Assembly (NCBI RefSeq): GCF_002101885.1
Contig: NZ_LQPS01000009.1
Span: forward strand, 1 to 53,346
Reading direction: 5' to 3'
DNA length: 53,346 bases
Origin: Mycolicibacter senuensis
GTDB taxonomy: Bacteria; Actinomycetota; Actinomycetes; Mycobacteriales; Mycobacteriaceae
Shown here: piece after piece, positions 9,095 through 16,723 of the stretch
How positions within the stretch are numbered: the stretch's first letter is position 1
Layout: each line of letters starts with the position of its first letter
Position numbers and translations under genes: made by a program
The notes under the pieces: generated by a model
Database searches by the model: none
Told to the model about the DNA's origin: nothing
The model's input: the letters and a program-made list of their open reading frames with translations, nothing else

Positions 9095-10858
9095 ATGGCA
9101 GCCACTGAGAACAACCACCGCGCCGGTCGAACAGCGCTGGTGAGCCACCGCGACGAGCTCACCCCGGCGCACCAGGTCGTCGACCACGAGACCTGGGCGG
9201 GCGGCCTGGGCGAGAAGATGGCCACCGCCCCGCGATTGCGCGTCGGCCGAGACCGATGGTTCAACCTATTATGGCTGGTCCCAATCGGTTTCGCGGTCCT
9301 GGTTGTTGCCGTCGCGGTGGCGAGGTACCTGGTGGACTTCCCGGCGGTCAGCGCCTTCGTCCACCGCTACCCCGGTACCGCCACGACCGCCGGCGGAACC
9401 GCGGGGATACCCGCCTGGGCCGGCTGGCAGCACTTCTTCAACCTTTTCCTGATGACGTTCATCGTCCGGTCGGGCATCCAGATCCTGGCCGACCATCCGC
9501 GGTTGTACTTCAGCCGCAACGCCACCCCGGACACCGACGAGTGGTTCCGCATCGCCGGGCCGGTCCCCAAGGACCCGATGTGGACGGCCAAGCAGGACTC
9601 GGTCGGGCTGCCCGATCAGCTCGGCCTGCCCGGAATCCGGCATGCCATCGGGCTGGCCCGCTGGTGGCATCTGGGCGCCGACGTGCTGTGGCTGGCCAAC
9701 GGTGCGGTGTTCTACGTGCTGCTGTTCGCCACCGGGCATTGGCGGCACCTCGTGCCGACCAGTTGGGCGGTCTTCCCCAACGCGCTGTCGGTGGGCATCC
9801 AATACCTGTCGCTGGACTGGCCCGACGACAACGGCTGGGTGGCCTACAACGGCCTGCAGCAGTTGGCGTACTTCACCACGGTGTTCATCGCCGCCCCGGC
9901 AGCCGTGATCACCGGGATCGGGATGAGCCCGGCGGTGTCGATGCGGCTGACCCGCATCAGCAAGCGGCTGAGCATCCAGCTGGCCCGTTCGCTGCACTTC
10001 TTGGTGATGGCTTACTTCCTGGTGTTCATCGGCGTGCACGTGACATTGGTGTTCGCCACCGACGCGGTGCGCAACTTCAACCACATGTTCGCCGCTCGTG
10101 ACGGTTCCGGCCTCGCCGGTTTCTGGGTCTTCGCCGCGGCGATGGCGGTGACGGCCGTCGGCTGGGTGTGGGCGACGCCGTTCACCTACCGCCATCCGCG
10201 GGTGGTGCAGCGGGTCGGCTATGCGCTGATCGGCCCGCTGCAGCGATTGTTCGAGTACGTCAACCCCGAACCCGGCGGTTTCACCGAGGAACACATCTCA
10301 CCGCACTTCTGGCACAACGGCACCTACCCCGAGGCCGTCGAGTACAAGCAGTTGTTCGCCCAGGATTTCGCCGACTGGCGGCTGCACGTCTACGGACTGG
10401 TCGAGCACCCGAGGGATTTCTCGCTGGAGGAGCTGAAGGCGCTGCCCTATCACGAGCAGATCACCCAGCACTTCTGCATTCAGGGTTGGTCGGGCGTGGC
10501 CAAGTGGGGCGGCGTGGCGATGAAGACCGTCCTCGACATCGTCAGACCACTGCCGCAGGCCAGGTGGGTGGTGTTCTACTCGATGGCGCCTGGCTCCGAG
10601 GGCGGGCTCTACTACGACGCCCACGCCATCGAGCAGATGGACCACCACCTGACGATGCTGGCCTACCGCATGAACGACGAACCGCTCAGCTACGGCCACG
10701 GAGCGCCGCTGCGGCTACGCAACGAACTGCAGCACGGCTTCAAAATGGTCAAGTGGCTCAAAGGAATCGAGTTCGTCGAGCACTTCTGCGAGGTCGGCGG
10801 CGGCTACGGCGGCTACAACGAGGATCACGAGTTCTTCGGGTACCGGCAGACGCTGTAG
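9095..10858 (+). CDS. Membrane cytochrome b561-like / sulfite-oxidase-type molybdopterin fusion, copy 2
   Basis: 587 residues, collinear with and highly similar to the preceding gene, with the same two parts: a heme-binding membrane domain (AGWQHFFNLF, LARWWHLGADVLW, RSLHFLVMAYF) and a molybdopterin domain with the ligand Cys in QHFCIQGWSGVAKWGG. The N-terminal tail is about 40 residues shorter than in copy 1, and a Cys-containing insert of copy 1 (CVEGAEPGCHS, in a periplasmic or cytoplasmic loop) is replaced here by a short DGSGLAG loop. ATG at 9095 is preferred; an in-frame GTG lies at 9080. The pair probably arose by tandem duplication, and the separate AT-rich promoter region suggests different expression. 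Substrate unknown. Confidence 0.85.
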   Translation: MAATENNHRAGRTALVSHRDELTPAHQVVDHETWAGGLGEKMATAPRLRVGRDRWFNLLWLVPIGFAVLVVAVAVARYLVDFPAVSAFVHRYPGTATTAGGTAGIPAWAGWQHFFNLFLMTFIVRSGIQILADHPRLYFSRNATPDTDEWFRIAGPVPKDPMWTAKQDSVGLPDQLGLPGIRHAIGLARWWHLGADVLWLANGAVFYVLLFATGHWRHLVPTSWAVFPNALSVGIQYLSLDWPDDNGWVAYNGLQQLAYFTTVFIAAPAAVITGIGMSPAVSMRLTRISKRLSIQLARSLHFLVMAYFLVFIGVHVTLVFATDAVRNFNHMFAARDGSGLAGFWVFAAAMAVTAVGWVWATPFTYRHPRVVQRVGYALIGPLQRLFEYVNPEPGGFTEEHISPHFWHNGTYPEAVEYKQLFAQDFADWRLHVYGLVEHPRDFSLEELKALPYHEQITQHFCIQGWSGVAKWGGVAMKTVLDIVRPLPQARWVVFYSMAPGSEGGLYYDAHAIEQMDHHLTMLAYRMNDEPLSYGHGAPLRLRNELQHGFKMVKWLKGIEFVEHFCEVGGGYGGYNEDHEFFGYRQTL

Positions 10859-10918
10859 TCCGCGCGCCCGCCGAGCCGTCGTAGGGTAGATCCAGTCAAC
10901 CGAGCGACGGGAGAACCC

Positions 10919-11335
10919 ATGCGGAATCGCGGTATCGGCAAGTCTGTCCTGTCGGTGGTGGTGGCAGGGATCGCGGTGGGCGCGGTGGCGACCGCTTGCG
11001 GCGACTGCGAGAACGATTCGGAGGAAGGGATCTCCAGCGAGGTCACCACCGCGCCCAGCGCCCCGCTGGCCCCGATCGCCCCGATCGACCCTGACGAACC
11101 CGCCACCGTGCCGGAGCAGACCGTCGGCCCGGAGGCCCCGCTCACCAGCGCGGCGCCGGCCGTCGAGCACCCCGCGCCGCGGGGCGGCGCGACGCCCGCA
11201 CCGGCACCCGCGGCGCCTCGGGTCCCGTCGGCGCCTGCCGTTCCCGCGGTTCCCGCCATCCCCGCCATCCCGGCGATTCCGGCGATCCCGGCCATTCCGG
11301 ATATCCCGGCGATTCCCGCGATCCCCTACCCCTAG
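10919..11335 (+). CDS. Proline-rich exported protein with Pro-Ala-Ile repeats, possible lipoprotein
   Basis: 138 residues. An N-terminal basic stretch (MRNRGIGKS) and hydrophobic segment end in GAVATAC, a lipobox-like site, so it may be a lipoprotein. The middle is rich in Pro, Ala, Thr and Glu; the C-terminal third (about residues 107-137) is a run of Pro-Ala-Ile/Val triplets, which would form an extended polyproline-like stalk. A GGGAGA ribosome site precedes the ATG. It lies 60 bp after the second molybdoenzyme and could be cotranscribed. No enzymatic domain is visible; a surface or cell-wall structural role is a guess. The opposite strand shows a Gly-x-x frame that is only a mirror of these repeats. 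Confidence 0.7.
   Translation: MRNRGIGKSVLSVVVAGIAVGAVATACGDCENDSEEGISSEVTTAPSAPLAPIAPIDPDEPATVPEQTVGPEAPLTSAAPAVEHPAPRGGATPAPAPAAPRVPSAPAVPAVPAIPAIPAIPAIPAIPDIPAIPAIPYP
11232..11333 (+). repeat. Tandem Pro-Ala-Ile coding repeats
   Basis: About ten 9-bp units (variants of CCGGCGATC) encode Pro-Ala-Ile or Pro-Ala-Val triplets at the end of the preceding gene. Codons vary between units, so the repeat is conserved more at the protein than at the DNA level. Confidence 0.75.
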
Positions 11336-11375
11336 CGCGCGGCCGAACTGACCCGCGGCGGCACTCGACGCCCGC

Positions 11376-11939
11376 TCAGATGCCCGTCCAGGCCGAGTCC
11401 AGCCGCTCAGCGACGTCGATGACCTGGGCTTGCTGCGACTGCGGGGTCTCGATCTCGTCGGCGACGTAACTGGCGATGAACCGTCGGATCTCCCCGTCGA
11501 CGCCGGCGAAGATCCGCAGCAACTCACCGCGAATGGACGTCGAGGACACCTCCACGGTGATGTCGGACGGCCGCGGCTTCGGCACGTCGATGATCAGTAG
11601 TAACGGTTCGGCAGCGCGCGCCGTGGCCCGCAGCGCGATGTCACCGGCCACCGTGAACCGCTGCTTGTCCAGACGCAGGTCGATGAGCAGATCGATCACC
11701 AGCGGAATGTGGATGGCGAAGGTGAGCAGATCGCCCAGACCGCGGGTCACCCGAGGTTGTTGGATCCGCACCTTCGCGCTGACCCGGGCGATCCCGCCCG
11801 GCCCCTGGCGCATCGGTGGCATCTCGAACTCATCACCGGCGATCGCGGCGAACGCAGCTGCCACACGCTCTTCGGTGACCGCGATCTCGAAGAACTTCCG
11901 CCCGAACTCTTCGTAAGTCAGGTAGCTGTGGTTCTGCAT
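11376..11939 (-). CDS. Conserved hypothetical protein
   Basis: 187 residues from ATG (MQNHSYLTYEEFGRKFFEIA). No signal peptide. The chain is mixed alpha/beta with a hydrophobic stretch LLTFAIHIPLVIDLLIDL near residues 85-105 and alternating strand-like segments (KVRIQQPRV, ITVEVSSTSI). It looks like a mycobacterial conserved protein of unknown function; I cannot assign a family. The frame is open upstream to 12290, but the first residues there are low-complexity Arg/Pro and the ATG at 11939 gives a sensible N-terminus. It is convergent with the Pro-Ala-Ile protein gene, 40 bp away. Confidence 0.7.
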   Translation of the reverse strand: MQNHSYLTYEEFGRKFFEIAVTEERVAAAFAAIAGDEFEMPPMRQGPGGIARVSAKVRIQQPRVTRGLGDLLTFAIHIPLVIDLLIDLRLDKQRFTVAGDIALRATARAAEPLLLIIDVPKPRPSDITVEVSSTSIRGELLRIFAGVDGEIRRFIASYVADEIETPQSQQAQVIDVAERLDSAWTGI

Positions 11940-12582
11940 AGCTTGATACCGTCTCACGTCCACATCGGCAACGACCGCTGATCGGTGTGCGCGTCGCCAT
12001 CTTCTCACCCGGTGTCGCGCGGCGGGCGCGGAGCCGGCTCGGCGGCCCGACGGCGGTCGCCGGATGCCGCGCCGTCGCCGGAGCGGCTCGGGGTGCGAAT
12101 CGGTGGGTACCGGCGGCCCTGCGCTCGCCGCGCGGTCGGGTTCGGCTCCCCCGTGCCCGCCGTGCTCTCGGCGGCGACGGTTGGAGCGAAGCACCGCGCG
12201 GCGCCGGCCGGCCATCGTTTCGAAATTCCTTGAAGAATGGCGAATAACAACCACATTCACTGACGCCGCGCAACCGGGGAATCGACACACTTTGCGCGGC
12301 AGACGTTCTCGCCGATACCGTCGGTACCGTTAACGCAGTTGACCCGTCCAGCAGAGGAATTCGCTGAGCAGTTTGAAATAACGCCGCTCGCAACCACTCT
12401 CGGTGAGCCAGCTACCCCGCCTAACCAGCACTTCGAGCGCGAAATCCGGTCTGAGCGGCATAATTTCATCCTTCTACCTGGTGTTTTCTGTTGCGGCGTA
12501 ATGTTTAACAACTTGGACCTCAAACGTGATGCCTGCCACAGATTTTGGTTGACTCAGTTGGCCATTGTTAATGTGCCTGGTC
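11940..12582. other. Intergenic region, no convincing gene
   Basis: About 640 bp between divergent genes. Several open frames cross it but none has protein-like composition. The right part (12440-12582) is distinctly less GC-rich. TTGGTT at 12545, a 17-bp spacer and TTAATG at 12568 form a possible promoter for the NlpC/P60-like gene; this is weak. Confidence 0.4.
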
Positions 12583-13209
12583 ATGTTTGGTCTCGAAGCG
12601 CTGATGGCGCTCATCCAGCAGGTTTCGGGCACGCCGTACATCACCGGTGGGGACAGCCCAGCCGGGACGGACTGCTCGGGCCTGGCCTCGTGGGTGTCGA
12701 ACGTCGCCACCGGCCGGCCGGCCTTCGGTGACCGGTTTCACACCGCCAACGAGGAGTCGGCTCTGCTGGCCCGCGGCTTCCAGCACGGGACCGCCCCGGG
12801 AGCGCTGGTGGTGGGCTGGAACAGGAGCCACACCGCGGTGACGCTGCCGGACGGCACTCCGGTGTCCAGCGGCGAGCGTGGCGGCGTGAAGATCGGCGGT
12901 GGCGGCGCCTACCAGCCGCAGTTCACCCATCACATGTACCTGCCGATGCCTACCGAGGCACCCGCCGATGAAGCCGCGCCGGTGCAGTTCGCCGCCATGG
13001 TGGAGCCGCCGCCCGCTCCCGAGCCGGGCCCCGAGCCGATGGGCATGGAGATGGCCCCGCCGTTCGAGGCGCCGCCGCCGTTCGAGGCGCCACCTTTCGA
13101 GGCACCGCCGCCCGGCGAGGCTCCGCCGATGGACGCCCCGGCATTCGGCGAGCCGCCGGCCGAGCCGGGCCCGGAGCCCGTCGAGCGCGACGCGCCGCCG
13201 CAGCCTTAA
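12583..13209 (+). CDS. NlpC/P60-like protein with proline-rich tail
   Basis: About 208 residues. The N-terminal 125 residues resemble NlpC/P60-type cysteine peptidases: SGTPYITGGDSPAGTDCSG gives the catalytic-Cys motif and NRSHTAVTLPDG the His region. The tail (from about residue 130) is Pro/Glu/Ala-rich with repeated Phe-Glu-Ala-Pro-Pro units, probably disordered. No signal peptide is seen, so either it is exported by another route or acts inside. The start is uncertain: ATG codons at 12571, 12583 and 12604 are possible and none has a good ribosome site, so a leaderless transcript is plausible. The stop overlaps the convergent methyltransferase gene by four bases. Related mycobacterial proteins may cleave peptidoglycan; activity is inferred. 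Confidence 0.75.
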   Translation: MFGLEALMALIQQVSGTPYITGGDSPAGTDCSGLASWVSNVATGRPAFGDRFHTANEESALLARGFQHGTAPGALVVGWNRSHTAVTLPDGTPVSSGERGGVKIGGGGAYQPQFTHHMYLPMPTEAPADEAAPVQFAAMVEPPPAPEPGPEPMGMEMAPPFEAPPPFEAPPFEAPPPGEAPPMDAPAFGEPPAEPGPEPVERDAPPQP

Positions 13210-13778
13210 CCGGTTGCCGGCGCTGCGCCGGTCCGGCGTCGCGCCAGCAACCACGCCAGCCCCTCCCCTTCGCCGTCCGCGATCACCTCAAGACCGGCGA
13301 ACGCCCGACGGAGCTCACCGGGCGCGGCACGGAACCGCCCGGTGGCGCTGCCGACCTGGCTGAGCGCGGTCACGGCCAGCAGTCCGCCCGGAGCCAGGCG
13401 CTCGATCATTCCTGCGTCCAGTCGGCCGTCGCGGAACCGGGCGCAGTAGACGACGTCGGCCGGTGGCCCGTCGGGTAGCCCGCCGTCGAGGTCCGCGAGC
13501 TCGAAGCGACACCGGTCGCCGACGCCGCTGCCTGCCGCAAGCGCCCGCGCCTGCTCGAGCGCAACCGGGGACACGTCGAAGCCCCGCACCCGCAGTCCCC
13601 TGCGGGCGAGCCAGACCGCAGCGGTCCCCGGCCCGCAGGCCACGTCAACCGCATGGCCTGCGACCGGGAACTCGTCGCGGAACGCCGTGAAGACCGCTGC
13701 CGGGCCGATCGCCTCGGGCGACGGCACACCGCGGTCGGCATACTTGGCATCCCAGCGGGTCCGGTCGTCGTCACTCAC
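13206..13778 (-). CDS. Class I SAM-dependent methyltransferase
   Basis: 190 residues from GTG. The SAM-binding motif is VDVACGPGTAAVWLARRGLRV (about residues 43-63), followed by VRGFDVSPVALEQA (acidic ribose-binding region) and FELADLDGGLPD. The Trp-Asp-x-Lys-Tyr N-terminus (RTRWDAKYADRG) is typical of the TehB/thiopurine-methyltransferase-like branch; the substrate cannot be told. It is divergent from the Insig-like gene, with only about 3-20 bp between starts, so both transcripts must be leaderless or their promoters must lie within the opposite coding region. Confidence 0.85.
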   Translation of the reverse strand: MSDDDRTRWDAKYADRGVPSPEAIGPAAVFTAFRDEFPVAGHAVDVACGPGTAAVWLARRGLRVRGFDVSPVALEQARALAAGSGVGDRCRFELADLDGGLPDGPPADVVYCARFRDGRLDAGMIERLAPGGLLAVTALSQVGSATGRFRAAPGELRRAFAGLEVIADGEGEGLAWLLARRRTGAAPATG

Positions 13779-13781
13779 CCG

Positions 13782-14378
13782 ATGGACGATACTGCCGTGG
13801 TGAAACTCAGCCCCTGGATCGCATTACTGCTGTTCGCCGTGGGCGCGGCGGCAGGCTTGGTCGGTGATCACTCCCATGTGGTCACCGGAACCACCGAATA
13901 CCTACCGCCGTCACACGCGGTACCGTTCGTTTGGAGTAGCCCCATCTGGTTTGCCGTCATGGTCGGCGCCGGCACCGCGATCCTGGCGGAGCTGCGGCTA
14001 CATCTCCCCACGGTGCGCACCGACGTCACGGTGCGCCAGGGCGTCGCCGGCGTCGCCGCCGTGTTGGGCAGCTACGTCGTGACCGCACTGCTGCACACCG
14101 CGCCGCAAGTGCCGATCATGACGCTGATCTGCGCGTTCGCGGTGCTCACCTACTGCGCCCTGGGGGATCGTCCCGCCATTGTGTGCGGTGTCCTGGCCGC
14201 GGTGTGCGGCCCGGCCATCGAGATCGCGATCGCCGCGGCGGGCCAGTTTCGTTACGCCGCCGATTCCGACGCACTGCTCGGGGTGGCCCCGTGGCTGGTC
14301 CCGCTGTACTTCGCGTTCGGGGTCGTCGCCGCGCTGATCGGCGAAATCGCCGCTGCCACAAGGCGGACGACGCCCTAG
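13782..14378 (+). CDS. Insig-family membrane protein (MvINS-like)
   Basis: About 198 residues with six predicted membrane helices. The order of features matches animal Insig: a Ser-Ser-x-x-Trp turn (VWSSPIWFAVMVGAGTA), a helix with Ala-Leu-Leu-His, an Asp-Arg after the fourth helix (YCALGDRPA), and a C-terminal Trp-Leu-x-Pro followed by a glycine-rich helix (GVAPWLVPLYFAFGVVAALIG). A mycobacterial Insig homologue from M. vanbaalenii (MvINS) has a known structure with a lipid bound in the central cavity, so this is probably its counterpart. Animal Insig controls sterol synthesis by binding SCAP; the bacterial role is unknown. ATG 13782 is used; GTG 13800 (VKLSPWIALL) is an equally good start. 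Starts almost back to back with the methyltransferase. Confidence 0.75.
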   Translation: MDDTAVVKLSPWIALLLFAVGAAAGLVGDHSHVVTGTTEYLPPSHAVPFVWSSPIWFAVMVGAGTAILAELRLHLPTVRTDVTVRQGVAGVAAVLGSYVVTALLHTAPQVPIMTLICAFAVLTYCALGDRPAIVCGVLAAVCGPAIEIAIAAAGQFRYAADSDALLGVAPWLVPLYFAFGVVAALIGEIAAATRRTTP

Positions 14379-14390
14379 GATCTACAGGCC

Positions 14391-15820
14391 ATGGAACGGG
14401 TCACCCTCGGCGGCTATCACGCCCAGCAGTGCGCCCGCGTCACCCACAACCTGTTCTCCCCCGGCGACGTCGAGCCGGTGACTCCCTCACCGGAGCAGCT
14501 GGCATTGCGCGCGGTCGGCATCGCCTTTGAAGCGGCGATCTTCGACGAGCTGGGCTCCCGCTACCGCGATTCGGGACGGCTGCTGGTGCTCGACGCCGAC
14601 GCCGGCCGCAGCGAGCAGCAACGAGCCACCCGTGCGGCGATGGAAGCCGGTGTCGACGTGATCGCCCGCGCGTGGTTGCCGGAGGTGAACGGCCGCGTCG
14701 GGAAGCCCGATGTGCTGATCCGGTACGAGAACGGCTACTTGCCCGTCGACATCAAGAACCACCGCACTGTAAGCAGCGCGAAAACCTCTGACGTGCAGGT
14801 CTCGACCCTGTCGGAATCGGATCGGCTGCTCACCTTCCCCGGCTACAGCGATCACGGGGCGCGCTGGCGCGACGACGTCATGCAACTGGCGCACTACACG
14901 CCGCGGCATCCGGCCGGGAACTGGTGCGGCCCTACCGGATCGGTGACTGCGATTCTTGTGATTGGTTCGAGCACTGCGCCACGGTGGCCGGTGAACACGA
15001 CGCATCGTTAGCCCTCGAGACCGGCCACCTCAACGTCCGGGAGTGGCAGTATCTCTATCGGCACTGCGGCGATGGCACCACGTTGAGCGTCGCGCAGTTG
15101 GCGCAGGTCGACCCGGACCGCCACGCCGCGGAATTCCGCATCCAATCGGTGCGTACCCAGAAGCCGGAGGAGCGGCTGGCCAACGCCGTCCGTCGCGCCC
15201 GGATGAGCTGCGCCGGCATCGATTATGAGCAGCACCGGCCAGGCTGCCCGACGGTGCCGTCCGCCGACATCGAGGTGGACTTCGACATCGAGTGGGATAC
15301 CGACTCCCGGATCTACCAGTGGGGTCTTCGCATCCGTGATGGCCAGGACGACACCACCGCGCTCTACGATCCAGTGGTGTCATTCGAGCCGCTCGACGAA
15401 CCCGGCGAAGCGCAGCTCGCCGACGAATTCGTTTCCCGCATATGGCAATTGCGTGATCGGGCTACGCGGGAGGGCAAATCGCTGGCCGTCTTCCACTGGC
15501 ATCACCCCGAGCGGTCGAGAACTCGCAGGTTTGCCGGCGTCGTCGAAGCCCTCGACGGACTCACCCACGACCTGCATCAGTGGTTCGACGCCGAGTACTT
15601 CGCGCGCACCTCCTCGTCGATCAAAAGCGTTGCCGGGTATTTCGGCTTCGAGTGGGACGTCGACGACGCAGGCGGGCGGGCGTCCCAGCTGGCGATCGAC
15701 GTCGCTCGCGGGCGTGGACCGGAGGCCGACATCGCCCGGCAGTGGTGCCTGCGATACAACGAGTGCGACGTTGCGGCGCAGGCGGCGATTCGCGACGGGT
15801 TGCGCTCCGCCCCCCGGTGA
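14391..15820 (+). pseudogene. RecB-like/RNase H-like nuclease (TM0106 family), broken by deletion and frameshift
   Basis: Two frames make one protein. The first (14391-15011) has a Cys near the N-terminus (HAQQCARVTHN) and the RecB-family catalytic motif KPDVLIRY...LPVDIKNH. It then reads DDVMQLAHYT and loses homology. The second frame resumes at about 14918 with ELVRPYRIGDCDSCDWFEHC, giving the Cys-x2-Cys-x5-Cys that with the first Cys would bind an iron-sulfur cluster, then an RNase H-like exonuclease domain (ADIEVDFDIEWDTD). In related mycobacterial proteins about 70-90 residues separate the Leu-Ala-His-Tyr-Thr and this cysteine region; here almost nothing does. So an internal deletion seems to have removed that part and shifted the frame. 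Unless GTG 14924 gives a separate C-terminal protein, the gene is dead. Confidence 0.75.
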
Positions 15821-15826
15821 ACCGGC

Positions 15827-16219
15827 TCAGCTTCGCTGCACCGACGGGCAGATCTCGGCGTGCGCGGCGTCGACGACTCCGGTGGCGGTCGGCTTGGGAA
15901 CCTGAAGGTAGACCGAGATCTGTTCGACGATCAGGCTGGTCGGATGCTTCGGGAACTCCAGGCAGGCGGTCCGCCCGGCGGCCAGCCGCGGCGCTTCGCT
16001 GCCGGGCGGGAACTGCCCGCGGATGGCATTGAGGTAGGCCATCTCCCCCGCGTTCGGGTAGGTCGACTGCTGCTCGGCGCAGAGCAGGATGTCGGCGCTG
16101 TTACCGCAGTAATCCGGATCGCGGGGATTGAGCGGGTCGGCGTGAGCCGATGACGCGGCACCGATCAGCCCGGCCAGCACAGTGGCGACCAGGGTCGGCA
16201 GCAGGGTGGTTGCTTTCAC
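15827..16219 (-). CDS. DUF732-like exported protein
   Basis: 130 residues from GTG (KATTLLPTLVATVLAGLIGAA), with a signal peptide probably cleaved after SSAHA before DPLNP. The mature part has paired cysteines (DYCGNSADILLCAEQ, RTACLEFP, EICPSV) in the pattern of mycobacterial DUF732 proteins, small secreted helical proteins of unknown function. AGG lies about ten bases upstream of the chosen start; the frame is open further up but that part is low-complexity. It diverges from another DUF732 gene 123 bp away. Confidence 0.78.
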   Translation of the reverse strand: MKATTLLPTLVATVLAGLIGAASSAHADPLNPRDPDYCGNSADILLCAEQQSTYPNAGEMAYLNAIRGQFPPGSEAPRLAAGRTACLEFPKHPTSLIVEQISVYLQVPKPTATGVVDAAHAEICPSVQRS

Positions 16220-16342
16220 GTCCAGCGCCTTTCTGTCGCCGCTGACGCTAGCAGTTGCCGGGCCGCCGCCGGGAGGACTTCGCGGTCCTGCCATCGGGAC
16301 CGGTCATCGCTGATCCCCGGCGCTCGCCGTAGCATCGCCAGC

Positions 16343-16666
16343 ATGAGTTGGGTCGCCCGCTTCACCGCACCGCTGGCCGCCGGCTGCGTCCCGGCGGTGG
16401 CCCTGGTAGGCGCCTGGATAACCCCCGCCACCGCCCACGCCGACGACAGCAGCTTCATGAAATACCTCAATAGCCACGGCTACACCGCCCGCTACGCCGA
16501 CGACGAGCCGATCTCCGAGCCGAGCGTGCGCGCACTCGGGCACATGATCTGCGAGAACCTGCGCGTCGGCAGGAGCGTGGCGGTCCAGGCACCGAATTAT
16601 CCGGCGTGGCCGCAGTTCATCCTCATCGCCGAGGCCGCCCAGCACGAGCTGTGCCCGGGCGTGTAG
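16343..16666 (+). CDS. DUF732 exported protein
   Basis: 107 residues. Signal peptide: MSWVARFTAPLAAGCVP through ATAHA, cleaved before DDSSF. The mature chain (FMKYLNSHGYTARYADDEP, GHMICENLR, HELCPGV) has the two cysteines and the Leu-x-x-x-Gly-Tyr start of DUF732 domains. Secreted, function unknown. It probably has its own promoter in the short divergent region shared with the other DUF732 gene. Confidence 0.82.
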   Translation: MSWVARFTAPLAAGCVPAVALVGAWITPATAHADDSSFMKYLNSHGYTARYADDEPISEPSVRALGHMICENLRVGRSVAVQAPNYPAWPQFILIAEAAQHELCPGV

Positions 16667-16723
16667 ACCATGTGACAGCCCGGCCCGGGTGTCAGCCGGG
16701 CGCGCCGGGGGTAATTCGGTGCC

